Positions 22,489-34,408 of a stretch of DNA of 64,000 bases are shown here, in pieces; within the stretch, counting starts at the first letter, position 1, and every line of letters starts with the position of its first letter. Origin of the DNA: Phallusia mammillata (Eukaryota; Chordata; Ascidiacea; Phlebobranchia; Ascidiidae); contig QLIY01000652.1 of NCBI GenBank assembly GCA_003260075.1, forward strand, positions 1 to 64,000. The letters run 5' to 3'. The notes beneath the pieces were generated by a model, which made no database searches, was not told the origin of the DNA, and was given only the letters and a program-made list of their open reading frames with translations. A program made the translations under genes and the position numbers.

Positions 22489-24309
22489 ATGACAAAAAAG
22501 CACAAGAAGCACAAAGGGGATTGGCACCATTCCGATGACAATGTTGCAACTGAAAAAACACCACTTAAGCTCATTTTAAAGCGAGGTTCGGAAGGAACAT
22601 ATGACTCGGATTATGCAGACTCACCAGTTTCACATCATCATCACCACAAAAAGAAAAAGAAAAAGCATTCTTCAGAGGGACTTTTTCGACCAGTCAAAAC
22701 TCCAAACTTGTCACCGAAGCCAGCGGAGAGCATTGATGCTGATTCTAGTTCTTCTGAAATGCAAACTGAAGAGACACCAGTCATTATTAAGCCAATCGAA
22801 AAAGTGAAACTAGTTCTACCAGTCAAAACTACTATGTCTGCTAGTCAGAGAAAAGCTTTAAACTTGGTTTTTATGAACTTGTTGCGTCAACTGGAACGGA
22901 AAGATCCGCATGAAATTTTCAAATTTCCTGTAAATGACATAATAGCGCCTGGATATTCTTCTGTCATTAAATACCCTATGGATTTCAGTACAATGAAAAA
23001 CAAAATTGTTACCAATCGTTATGATAACTTGGATGAAATGAAAGCAGATGTGGAACAAATGGTTGAAAATTGCTGCATTTACAACAAAGAAGACACTATT
23101 TACTACCAAATGGCCAAAAAACTGCTAGCTTCTGCTACCAAGATTTTCAGTAAAGACCGCCTTGCAAGTATGCTACGAAGCCTAAGTGCAACCAATGAAT
23201 TGACAAAAGCTGAAGCCCAAGAAATTCTTGGCATAGAAGTTCCCAATAAAACTGCAGTTGATGTTGCAACAAACGAATGCACAATAGAAGTCACAAGACT
23301 AGAAACTGTAAAAGTTTCTGACAAAACCATATCGGAGTCGGCTATACACATTGACGCAGATTCACTACATGAGGCTGTCAGCTTTACTGATGCTGATGAT
23401 GCCCTTTCAGTTGCTCCAAATGTGATTGAGGCTGCTAAAGAAGCCAAGGAAAAGTTGCTGAAAAAAAATCCACATGGTAAATTTGGTATTTTACGGATGG
23501 ACGATGATGGCAAAACAACATTAAACTTGTTAAACCCGGATCATGGAAAACAAGAAACTCAGGTGGTGGACATGGGTGTTTTGACAGGTGGCATTTCATC
23601 TGGAATAGATGTAATGCCTGAAGTCAAAGAGGATAAGCGTAATAAAGTCACACCTTTGGAGTATTTAAGCTATGGTGCATTTGGATCATTTGCGCCTGCT
23701 TATGATTCCAGGATTTCAAATCTGACCCAAGAGGAAAGTGACCTGTTGTTGTCAGCATACAGCAGCGATACTGGGTACCTTTTTGCACAGAGCATTCAAG
23801 AGTTTGTCAGCGACTGTGGCAAAGGTCTTGTGAATATGGTGTCTGATTTGCTGGACAATGTAACGCATGGTGCACACTCACAAACTAACCAGGAGATTTT
23901 AGAAAAAAGAAAATCTGCTGAAGAGAAAAGTGAAAACAAAACTGACAAAGTGAAAGTTAACTTGGATGAGTTACGCACATTAAACGACCTTGGTATTGAT
24001 GTTTCATTTTTGGACAAAATGAAAGAGCAGAACCTACAAACTGTACCAGTTTCAAGTCCACCAGGGAAAACAATCCAATCAGAACTGGACCAAACTGGTG
24101 ACCTTATCTACAAACTCAAAAGTGAGCAGCAAAAAAGATTGAGTCAAAAGCCAAATCCACAAGAAGCAAATTTAGCCCTGCCAACAACTGCTGAATCTGA
24201 AGTGGCTAGTAATCTTCAACAAAAATTTGTGAATCTGGTTTCAAAAGCTTCACCACGAAGTTTGGTTTCTGTTGCAGGCTTGCACAAAGCAATGGGCGTA
24301 GATTTGTGA
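22489..24309 (+). CDS. brd7/brd9: bromodomain protein BRD7/BRD9-like, intronless
   Basis: This is a single 606-residue open reading frame. The start matches the family N terminus (KKHKKHK then TPLKLILKRG), and His- and Lys-rich patches follow at about 48-60. The bromodomain spans roughly residues 118-225: FKFPVNDIIAPGYSSVIKYP, then YNKEDTIYYQMAKKLL with the acetyl-lysine-binding asparagine at 199. The remainder is the BRD7/BRD9 C-terminal homology region, including LNDLGIDVSFLDKMK. Human BRD7 belongs to PBAF and BRD9 to the non-canonical BAF remodelling complex; the sequence does not decide between them, and this may be the single invertebrate form. The absence of introns contrasts with its neighbours. 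A TAG just before the 5' leader (about 22466-22475) could accept a spliced leader. The role is presumably nuclear chromatin reading. Confidence 0.93.
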   Translation: MTKKHKKHKGDWHHSDDNVATEKTPLKLILKRGSEGTYDSDYADSPVSHHHHHKKKKKKHSSEGLFRPVKTPNLSPKPAESIDADSSSSEMQTEETPVIIKPIEKVKLVLPVKTTMSASQRKALNLVFMNLLRQLERKDPHEIFKFPVNDIIAPGYSSVIKYPMDFSTMKNKIVTNRYDNLDEMKADVEQMVENCCIYNKEDTIYYQMAKKLLASATKIFSKDRLASMLRSLSATNELTKAEAQEILGIEVPNKTAVDVATNECTIEVTRLETVKVSDKTISESAIHIDADSLHEAVSFTDADDALSVAPNVIEAAKEAKEKLLKKNPHGKFGILRMDDDGKTTLNLLNPDHGKQETQVVDMGVLTGGISSGIDVMPEVKEDKRNKVTPLEYLSYGAFGSFAPAYDSRISNLTQEESDLLLSAYSSDTGYLFAQSIQEFVSDCGKGLVNMVSDLLDNVTHGAHSQTNQEILEKRKSAEEKSENKTDKVKVNLDELRTLNDLGIDVSFLDKMKEQNLQTVPVSSPPGKTIQSELDQTGDLIYKLKSEQQKRLSQKPNPQEANLALPTTAESEVASNLQQKFVNLVSKASPRSLVSVAGLHKAMGVDL

Positions 24310-25361
24310 TCTGTTTTCAAAAGTACATGTCTTGTTGTAAGCTTGTGAAATTCTACTGCCATGATATATACTTAGGCATGTCAAAGTTTTGATTTTTCTA
24401 AAATACCAAACACATGACAAATGTTTTGTTGAATAGAATACCTTACAACCTTTTTTGTCGATTAAATTGAAATTGCTTAAAATTAAGGTTGCAAAACGGC
24501 CTGACAACCTTCGAGTCCGACTCTTCAAGGTTACCATTTTGGTTTAGAGAGCGAAAATTTCCACAACTAATGTTCAATGCACTGTCAACGGACAGTAGCG
24601 CTATCACAGAGAAATTAGCAGTACCTGCAAAATGCTGCTGCAATCATAATGCGCCCAGCCTATTAAAGGCGTTATACCCAGTTTTTTTAAGGTTTAGTTT
24701 GGTGACCCGCTAAGTAGTTTTAAGAGACCGCAAGTGTTCATTTAAATACCAAAAAGTCCAAATTTTGGGAAACCGCTGGAGATTTTTTTTCCCAAAACAC
24801 CTCAAAAAAACACTGAATGCACCCTAGTTAAAAAATTACTTTGGTATGCATTCCATATGCTGTTTACAAAAAAATGCATGTCTTGGGGCCCATTTATGGA
24901 CATGTCACAAGTGAAGCATACATTTTTTCAGCATTTGAAAGGCCTCAAATACTTGACTATAGAAGTCGGAGTCAAATAAAAATTCAGACTTCCAACTCTG
25001 CACCCTGCTTAAATTTACATACATTTTGACATTAACTACCATGTTGCTATTGTGAAAGCTTGTTTAACATTGTTCACTTTTGTAGTATATAATGCATTTT
25101 TGCATTAGGAATGTGTGCAAGATGTTCATGTTGGCGTGTATTGAAAGTTAAAACACAGCACAAAAGTTTGCACCATTTGCTTGTTTTTTTAAATAAAGGT
25201 TTTTTCAGAAAGAGAAAAGAGTTTCCATAGACGAGCAGCGGTGGCAAACAGTTTGGTCTTATTAGTAAATACGGTTAGCTTGCTTGAATTTACCATTCTT
25301 TATTGCCACTTATAGTAAGTTTCCACCATACACAGTGAACGGCACCAAAAATACACCACAA
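24310..25361. other. convergent spacer between BRD7/9 and the cysteine-rich gene
   Basis: This is 3' sequence of two genes that face each other. It contains a SINE tail piece at about 24645-24684 (GCCCAGCCTATTAAAGGCG) and otherwise AT-rich sequence with no further gene visible. Confidence 0.5.
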
Positions 25362-28300
25362 TCACAAAATCACAGTTGTTGATAAAATGAGGAAAAAAGC
25401 GAGTTTCTGTGACCAATTGTTTCTTGAAGAGCTTCCGGTAGGTGGTGTTGTAAATTTTCCAGGTGGAACAAACTTTTTCTTTGCGTTTGGTCTTCGACCG
25501 TCCGTAGTCCTCTTTTTGGGCTGCTGTGCAACGACAAGTGAACTAAAGGTCATCTGATCTATAGTGAGCCAATCAGAAACGTCGGCGGCAATATTGCGCT
25601 CACATTCTTGAGGAATTCCGCGTTTCGGGTCAAACTTGTATTTAGACACGGTCCGTTGCCCACAGGGCGCAAATTCGCCGCGTAGGGAGGGTTTCCAAAC
25701 ACAGAACGGATTCCAACATCTGGAATTAGAGTAAGCTGTTTGTAACTGTTTTTGACTGCAAATATTACCATGTGGCCCCCCCCCCTAGGGAGGGTTTCCA
25801 AACACAGAACGGATTCCAACATCTGGAATTAGAATAAGCTGTTTGTAACGTTGCCTGTAAACATAATGCTTTCGGGAATTGTAAGGTAGGTGGTGTAATC
25901 TTTTGTATTTGCTAATCAATTAACCAGCAAAAGTTGTTGACTGTTGTCGAAATGCTTGGCACTATACATAAACCCTTAAATGCCCTAACCACCAAAGTCA
26001 CTTTTCCTGTATTTGGGTGTTTGTTACAATGCAGTAAACAACCAGTAGCTTAATCAAGCACTTTTAAATAGTTGTTTAATACATTTTCAGCATAGCAGCT
26101 TCAACACTGGATATAGCTCACCTGTAAAGACTTCTGGACACGTTCAACATAACCTTGAGTAGTGTTGGATAGTTGCAATACTGATCTTGCACTCTGTCGA
26201 AGCAAGTTCTGGCTTGATAGTAACTTGTGCACACGTCGGGATGGGTTAGATTCTTGCGAAATATCTGATGAAACCGTTGCAAACAAAGGCCAGCTTCTGT
26301 ATAATATCTGGGAGTGCAGTAGTTGATTGGATGCCTAAAAAAATGGATCACTGTTTTACTTCCTTAGACCTAGCTGTGCTTGTAAAGGTTTGAGGTAATA
26401 TTTCAAGGTGGGCTATACTTTAGGCTAAAGTAGGCCTAGGCTACTTGCAAGCAGACATACTGAAACAATCTTTAAGGTGTCATTTCTGAATCAATATTAA
26501 ATAGACTAAAGCTAAAAACAACTTTTGCGTTACAAAACACATTAGAAGACACCTAGGCTATTTCGCTTTCGTGACTCACGTAGGCCTATTTGTGTGTATC
26601 TTTTCAAAGGGTGTAAATTTCAACAATTAAGAAATATTACCCTGCCCCCGGTAAAGACAGTGTTCCTCCATTACAATAAGTGGCCTCGGAGCTTTGCACA
26701 AACTGGTTGTCGGGAATGTTTCCAGCCGACGTTTTCTGATTGGATGTGTTACAACTTTGCCACTTACGACTGACACACTGCTGCAGGGATTTGTAGAGAG
26801 TGCTGTGAAATATGAAACATGGTTATTTTACCAAATAGCGAATAATATTATACAGTTGCATGAATTTTCTCAATGTTAAAAGCACAGGTTGCTTCAGTGT
26901 TACTTGCAAAAATGGGATGACTTAAAGTGACAAAATTTAAAATCCATGTAATGTGACACGACAACTTGGTCGTGACTTGAATTATGTCGACTTGGCTATA
27001 TTTTGTCTTGTCGTCATCAAAGCATTTTGTTATTTGATTTTCCAAAAAAATTTAATAAGGTCGAAGTATTATGATGCCAACTTATTTCAAACCGACTCAT
27101 AGTTGCGAATTGGTCTTGCAGCCGTTCATTTAGTTTACTATTGAATGCAAGTTTAGCACACGAAAATAAGACTGCAGGCATTGTTTTAGCCTTGAACAAA
27201 ACGAGCTTGATTCGGGCGTGAGTTTACGTGCTTTTGCAATTGTATTAGGTAGGCAGTTTAACGTTTTGCCTTTGCTGACAAATTAACTAGCCCAATTTCT
27301 TTGTATTATTGATTGTTGTCAAAGACCTATAAGCAGCTTGCTCTGTGAGTTTTCGGTATTATTTGTGTCACAATCGTACGAAAATTTCTGTCTAGTTCGG
27401 GCTTTCGGGCCTGCTTACAACTATGCTTTCTACATTCATACGTTGTACTTCTCGGTATAACAGTTTAAAACACAGAAGCTGGGCATCGACTGCTCAGTAG
27501 TACTGTATAATATACACCGAGTACTCCGTTCACTTACGCGCAACTCTCACAGTTGTCTTGCATCAGATGACGAAAGAATAGCGACTCGCATTGTTGAGAA
27601 GCGTTCATGATATCCAGATACGTACAGGATCCATATCGTATTGCAAGTAGATCTGAGACATTTATCATCAACTCGGTGGGTCGCTGTAGCGAAAACCGCG
27701 GTTGCTTGAAACTTTTCCATCTCTGCGTTGTCGATTGCCATCGGCTGGTGTCGCCCTTGATACCTTGTGAAACAATGTTTAAAGGTTGAGTTTAGTTTAT
27801 TTCGCTTGGTGAAAGAACACATAGCTACACAATTGCACTAAAACAATCACCAAACCGGAAATAGCTGCGCAATGTCAAAACTATATGGAGCACTAATAAA
27901 CGGAATGCGCTGGTGGATGACAGCCAAACGCGCTGCAGCTACACTGTCATTACAAGGCGTTATGTAACTGAGGCTCACAAGAAAGTGAGGTTGGCACATT
28001 GTGGTCAAACACGACCGGGGAGTGGGACGTTGGTGGAACCAGTGGGGGACTACAAACTAACCACCCTAGCTAGGAAAAGAGGATGGGATTCAACAGGAAA
28101 AAAACTGATCAGCTTCATATTTGGGGCGATTAGTATAGGCTTTTTGGTTGGTGATTCCTAGACTGATGTGTACCGCGGCATACCGGTGTCCAGTGAAAAA
28201 GTTCAAAGCGTGTCGCGAAAAACTTTGCAGAATATACGTGTTATGTTTTTGGACTTACTTTTGCGTCCGTAACAACGCAAGAACCTGAATTGTTTTAAAC

Positions 28301-31300
28301 TTATTTGTCACCAAAAGCTGTCTCACAGTGTGGCGCGAGTTTAAGAAGTTTTCTTGATGTAGTGCGAAGTTGACATCTCTGAGTGACATTGCCTTATAGG
28401 TACACGGTTGATAAAATGTAAGACAGGGTTGATAACTGATAAGCGAAAATGATAGATATCAATTTGTAATATGCGGTTGGCCATGATGATAGCCCATGAA
28501 TGCTAAGAAATAAATTATTTACTTAGTTTCGGTTGTAGCTTTTGCTATAAGCAACATTATCTTAACCATCATATAAGCGAAGGTCAATCGGCTTTACCCA
28601 AACTGAAACAACAGCAAATAGTTTAAACAAAGTCTAACTTCTGACGAAACGGTTATCAAACAAACTACTGCAGCTAGTGTTTTTTCAAACAAATAAACTT
28701 TCGATAAAGGGAGGGCTTGGGTTTTGATGGAATAAAGAATAGAGCAGCTAATATATTGTTACGTCACTTATGTGTGATGTCATGGCAAAAACCTTGCCAT
28801 GCTTGGTGTCGTGCCAAACAAAAACGTTTTGGTTTCTGGTAGATCCCTAACCACATTATGCCCCAACGTTACATGACCATTAAGCGGAGTGTGTAAACCG
28901 AACATCAAGCAAAAAGAAAAATCAATACTTGATTCCCAATTCCACAAAAGATAGCCTCTCCAATCAATTGAAAAGAATGGGCGCCTTATGTGATGGTCAG
29001 CCTGCGGTCACACGCAATTTGCGTTCACCCGATGTATTTTTGATCATGGTTGATATAACGCACTAATCTCCTTTAATAAAACGCAGCAGCGCGGCTCGAT
29101 CGATCCTAATAGGCTGTGTACTTTTCGCAATGACCCACAGATTCGATTTGTCGCGAGATCGGCGCGACAAGACTTGGATTCCCCGGGGAGTCGACGCCGC
29201 AAAGACGGCCGGGAAGCGCTCGTTCGTCGTTCGTTTTGTTGTCATGCTGATCAAAAGCGACGGCTTTACATGGGGCATCCAAACACAAGGGACGCAAATT
29301 TATGAGCGGACATATTAGACGTGACAGCTCCCTAACAAGAATTGGTTACTCATGGGTCATAAGTAATGTTATGTGAGTTACGTCGACGTTATAAACGCAA
29401 CGTTGACGTATTTAGAGTCTGTGACGTTGCAAAACATGTTACGCAGTTTGCTAAACATGAGATTTTAAAGGTTTGGTAAACTCGCGGTCAAGAGCTCACA
29501 CAAAGTTACTTAAAGATTCACTGGAACAAACACCAAAATTTCCAGGCCCCATCTCACACGTGATTTAAAAATATGTAGTTTTCTTTGATTTTATTCAGTG
29601 CTATATTTTTCTGTAGCAAGGTTTCTGTCGAAAGTGGCATTCAAAATGAAACCAACAAAGAGATTACATATAGTAAGTACATTTCAAATGTCCAAGCATT
29701 CATTTTCCTCTATGAGCACAGAGTTATTGTTAAAACTAGAGATGTACCGAATATTCGGTTTGCCGAATTTATTCGGCCGAATCGGCCACTTTTGCAAAGA
29801 TTCGGTTTCGGCCGAATATTTTTTTGCGATTCGGCCGAAACCGAATCTTTTACGAACACACATTTCAAGCGTTAAACATGTCTCTTCTAATTTTTTGTCT
29901 CTTCAAAGCAGACCCGAAAGCCCGTACCTACTAAAATCGAGTCAATCATTATATTTTTAACACATTATCGCTTTTCCTACTGCAAACAAAAAATCAGCGA
30001 TTCATTGTCGGGTTGACAATTATGCTTGAGGCAATGCTAAATCCCACAAAACTAAATTAGGGACGAAACACAACCAACTTATGTTTTCATGTCAAACGCG
30101 TAGGGCACGACTTCGCGTGGAGTCATAAATGATTCGGTTGATTCGGCCGAATTTATTCGGCAAAACTGCCGAATATTCGATTTCGGCCGAATCAAAATTT
30201 CGCCGATTCGGTATATCACTAGTTACATCTACCACAATAATCTATGTTTCTAGTATATAAAGGCATGTCAGTGTCTGTATGCAACTACTTTCAAATTTAG
30301 TGTTGCTAAAGCATTGTTACTTGTCATGTTGTTGTGCTGGATTTTATAGATGAAGTTCAAACTTTGCTTGTAGTGCATTTTTTGGTAACTTACTGCTGTT
30401 TTGCGGACGTTTTTATGTCAACAAACTTTCACTAGTTTCTTGGCTTTGACATTCATTCATTTGAGAATGACACAAGTTGATGTGGAAACGTCATGTTTTC
30501 TACAAACATATGGCTTGTTTGTTTCTGGTTAGGATTTTTAATACCGTGAATTGTGTACCCGAGTCAAAACAGTTTTGCACAAGGCGAAAAATAAAATTAA
30601 TCTGTGTAAAGTTAGAAAAATTATAGACTTGGACATAAAACAAATCTTGATGAAAACAGAAAAGTCAGAACGCATGTAAATAGCGAAAACATTATACTTC
30701 AGACGTTTAAATGATTGTTGTTGTACTTATTAGTGTTTTGTCGTGCAAGCTTGATGGTAGTAACAGTTCCGTAATAAACCGCTTGAATATTAAAATCACT
30801 TCTAACTGAAACTAAAAATAGAGAGATCGCCACGAACTGTAATGTGTGGAGCTTAACAACAGCTAACGTAGGTAGGGCAGTGAAAAATGTTCTATCTGTA
30901 CGTGGTTTCCCTGACCCAAAGTGTCTTGAAAGCGGCCGTTATGTCGTGGGCAATTAATCTGTTTCGATTATCGAACGATCGAGCGCCCCTCCCGCCCTCA
31001 AAGACGTTACGCAAGGGCAGGTGAGATGAGTACGACCCCTGCTTGAAACAAATTCAGTCCTGTGATACTAAACGTTGCCCAGAAGTTTTTTAATTCAGAC
31101 CCGCTGTTTCCCGTTGTGGTATATGGTTTTTCGTATGGTTTGTCTGTTAATTGTTGTCAGATCTCGAAAAAATGTTAATTGTTTGTTCCTTTAATTGTCT
31201 TTTTGTTGTTACGTAAAACAAGACACCTGGCAAAAAATGCCTTTAATAAAATTGATAGCAGTCTAATTTTATAACTTATGAATGCTTCCTACAGTAATAA

Positions 31301-31666
31301 TCTCGTTTCATTGTCTAAGGGCGCTTTTACAAGCCCACCCCCCCCCCCCCTAACTTATGAATGCTTCCTACAGTAATAATCTCGTTTCATTGTCTAAGTG
31401 CGCTTTTTACAAGCCCACCCAAATTAACAATGACAAAATCGTTTATCAAAAATAATGACATATAGGCCTACGTAAAACCAACAAAAAACATTAATAAAAT
31501 ATTATTAACAGGTTTCAATGATGTTTCAATAGATATTCGATGTTATAGCATATATACCACTAAAAGTCTTTTTTCTGACACACCATTACTAAACTATTTG
31601 TTCTATCTATAACTTACCTACGACTTGGCTTAACAACAACACGAGAATCCAAAGTTTGCAATACAT
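25362..31666 (-). CDS. secreted cysteine-rich protein with GPI-type C terminus, family unknown
   Basis: Five exons in transcript order (31618-31666, 27538-27652, 26641-26802, 26122-26334, 25362-25755) close in phase and give about 310 residues. Exon 1 encodes a signal peptide (MYCKLWILVLLLSQVVG). The mature part has 16 cysteines, four N-glycosylation sequons (NAS, NTS, NLT, NVS) and helical-looking segments between cysteines (SCTYLDIMN, YYTEAGLCLQRF, YYQARTCFDR). It then has a basic, Pro/Ser/Thr-rich linker and finishes with a 16-residue hydrophobic tail (LAFFLILSTTVIL), as in GPI-anchored proteins. I do not recognise the family; the even cysteine count and architecture suggest an extracellular receptor-like or adhesion protein. 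The assignment of exon 1 across a 4-kb intron rests on phase, donor quality and the signal peptide. The exon 2 acceptor is weak. A truncated second version of exon 5 is joined by a C run at about 25777-25785. Confidence 0.72.
25680..25850. repeat. poly-C duplicate of the last exon start
   Basis: TAGGGAGGGTTTCCAAACAC and the following 50 bases occur twice around the C run at about 25777-25785. The second version stops where the exon would continue, so it is surplus. Confidence 0.8.
27783..28110 (-). repeat. non-LTR retroposon 3' end, reversed
   Basis: Read on the minus strand, the block contains GGTTGGTGATTGTTTTAGTG-like sequence and ends in CACCAAGCGAAATAAACT followed by a short CTCAAC tail. 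The same block lies in plus orientation at 32040-32440. The simple-sequence tail after AATAAA suggests a LINE 3' end or a dependent SINE. It lies in intron 1 of the cysteine-rich gene. Confidence 0.6.
29085..29290. other. GC-rich island of unknown nature
   Basis: About 200 bases rich in GC and CpG (TCGCGAGATCGGCGCGACAA, CCCCGGGGAGTCGACGCCGC) stand out from AT-rich intronic surroundings. Three overlapping short ORFs reflect composition rather than coding. I could not match it to a known RNA or protein. Confidence 0.4.
29737..30221. mobile_element. MITE with CCGAATATTCGG-rich inverted ends
   Basis: The left end TAGAGATGTACCGAATATTC and the right end GATTCGGTATATCACTA are inverted, with repeated TTCGGCCGAAT palindromes inside both arms. 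Flanks GTTAAAAC and GTTACATC agree at six of eight bases, compatible with an old 8-bp target duplication. It lies in intron 1 of the cysteine-rich gene. Confidence 0.7.
31258..31420. repeat. poly-C duplicate
   Basis: TAACTTATGAATGCTTCCTA and the next 60 bases appear on both sides of a C run at about 31337-31350. Confidence 0.8.
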
Positions 31667-34408
31667 CCTGCTGTTTCCAAATCTATTTTTTAATCAATTA
31701 ATTTATGTTATTCCGCTGAAAAAAACAAGCTCCATGAAACGCTCTGTATGACAAGATGTTGGTAACTACACGTTGCAGTTAGTTTTGGTTCATCAATGCC
31801 TAAACGTTGGTATGTGTAACTTTGGTACAATATAACAAACTGGTTGAAACTTGCATGCTTTTCTTCAAGTTGGCAATAGCCCTTATTATAAACTTGTCTG
31901 AGCTTTAAAGTCTAAAGGTTGCACAGATTTCTGGCCTGTTTACGTAAAAACGTTTTGAACTTAATATTAGTCCAAAGTCTACCAATAGCATGAATATGTA
32001 CTTTGTGTGCTCTTTCTTCCGGCGCCTGAAACTATCCGGCAGGGTTTCTTTCGGTGGTTTCTTTTCCTGTCGAACCCCACCCTCTTTCCCTAACACGGGT
32101 GGTTAGTTTATAGGTGCCCCTCGACTGGTTCCACCAACGTTCCACCCCCAGTCGGGTTTACCCACAATGCGCCAACCTCACTTTTTTGTGAGCCCAAGAC
32201 ACTTAACGCCTTGTAATGACGGTGTAGCTGCAGCGCGTTTTGGCTCTCATCCACCACTTGTGCCCGACACTTTTATGCGCTCCATAACGTTTTAACGTTG
32301 CGCAGCTATTTCCGGCTTGGTGATTGTTTTAGTGCAATTGTGTCGCCATGTCGTCTTTCACCAAGCGAAATAAACTCAACTCAACTCAACGTTGCGAAGA
32401 CTTTTTTTGCACCAAGCGAAATAAACTCAACTTAGCTACTTCCACCTTTTAAACGTCTATGTACCCATCGAATGCAGGAAGTAAACATCGACGAAACTTA
32501 TGCCTTGTTTTGCCGATGGTGTACATATGGGTACGTATGTTTGGAAACGCAGAAAAGTAGCCTATTAGGTATTGGGCTCGGTCAAATGAACTCTACTAGT
32601 TTTTATCACTTAGTCTGCGAATTCTGAAAGCAAATGTTAGTTTACTCATGTTCGGGACCAGTGCGTTTTAATTACTTTTCTTTTATGCACTCTTCATTAC
32701 TTTTCTTTTCATGGAGGTTTTGAATTAAAAATGTTAAGCAAAGAAAACGACAATATGAATGTGTTTCAATATGCAATACAACGAAACTGTTTTGAACTGG
32801 TGGTACTTTGTGTATGTTATCATTTACAATATTCACATACACTATTCTTACTTACATTTTTGGGGTAAAGCCCTTTAAGCATATATTGTTATCCATGCCT
32901 ATCTTGCCCACACATATCATATAGTTCACTCTCAGGTTGAGGGGGAAATTGAAACAGATTCTAGCGTTTTTACGTTCACTCGCATTTCGTCATTAATAAG
33001 ATCTTATTAACAATGCTGAACTTTTTCTTAGCACAACGTTTAGAACCACTGCTATAGCTTGCATGTATCTGCTAAAATTGTATTCAAAATATGTCTAATC
33101 AAAACATAACTGTCACAGAATAAAATGTCTGAAATGTCCTCGTTAAAAATACAAACCTCTGACTCAGCAATAGCCAATGTTCACGGCACACTCACTGACT
33201 AGGAAATCTCTTTGAGCAAACATTTCTAGAACCACTGCTACTGACCATTGTTTATTTATACATGATTTGTATATATCTAGGCTATGTCAGCCATAAAGAA
33301 CTTTTTTGGTTACAACTGACTTTTAAGACCTCAGCAAGCGTTTACATCCGACTTTAACCTCTCTGAGCTATCTCATCTTAAAGATGCTGGAAAACAGGCG
33401 GGTTTCTTTTCCGTCAATGTAATATGATGATTCAATCACATGCATATTTAATGCACCGGGGTTTCAGGACGAAGACAGCGCCGTTTTACGAAACGCTTTA
33501 ATGCTAATGCTTGCCTAATGCGACCAAAACGCGAAATCTCAAACCAAGCAAACATTGATTCGTGTGTAAAAATTTCGTGCAGCACCCAGCTTGCAAAAAA
33601 GATTCAATAAAAATTTGCATTTGTTTATGGTTAAGCAAGTTTAAACTTGGCGACAATAACGGTGTAAGACAAACCCATTAAAATATCCATCTATTGCAAC
33701 ACTTCGTTCGTACTGTGTAGCAGTATAGGTTCAATAATGTGCAATGTTAGATTGTCGCACCAATCGTTAATCCTATTCTGCTAGAAAGGTAACTCAACTC
33801 TTTTTTATTCAGTAACAAATTTTCTAAATACCTTTTCAAGCTGAAATGCTAGGTACATTTTTTCTGTACACTTACAAGGATTTAGGTTGTGCTTATAGCT
33901 TCCTTTCTATGTTTTTAAATAGCGAAATCATTAAAGGTTCTTGCTTTTTATGGTAGCCGATTTAATTAGGCTTAACAACAACACAAAAGTAGTTTTTTTT
34001 AGATGATATGCTGACATTGGTGCAAAAAAATACGGACAAAAGGGCTAAAAAAACTATTATTTTATTGAAAACCCTTAAAGTACCGCCCCCCCCCCTACGG
34101 ACAAAAGGGCTAAAAAAACTATTATTTTATTGAAAACCCTTAATTTCATAAAGTACCGAAAAGTTGAAATTGCCCACATTGACTTTATGTCAAATAAAAG
34201 TTGTACGTTTTTGTCAACGTCAAGACTTCCAAAAAAAAAAACTAAAAACACTCTAGTCTCTGAAATTATAAACATCGCTCCTAACTGCACCAGCCACCAT
34301 TAGCATCTGCAGTGAAGAAACATCTCAAAGCGCCATTCATCTCTTGCAAAATTCGTTCAAATTTACGGTCCAACATGGCTGAAGTAACAAGAATGTAATC
34401 GTGTTAAA
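31667..34408. other. upstream region of the cysteine-rich gene
   Basis: Apart from the retroposon copy at 32040-32440 and a poly-C duplicate at 34024-34150, the stretch is AT-rich, with two short related pieces ending TAGAACCACTGCTA near 33047 and 33229. I see no gene. It should include the promoter of the minus-strand cysteine-rich gene, but no core element is obvious. Confidence 0.4.
32040..32440 (+). repeat. non-LTR retroposon 3' end
   Basis: This is an inverted partner of 27783-28110. It includes GTTCCACCAACGTTCCACC, AACCTCACTTTTTTGTGAGC and ends CACCAAGCGAAATAAACTCA with CTCAA repeats. The terminal 25 bases are repeated once more at about 32412-32435. A small piece of its 5' side also occurs at 42784-42841. 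Confidence 0.6.

Noticed and set aside
29598..29960. 120-codon open frame
   Set aside because: It lies across a MITE with TTCGGCCGAAT palindromes, and the translation has no family features.
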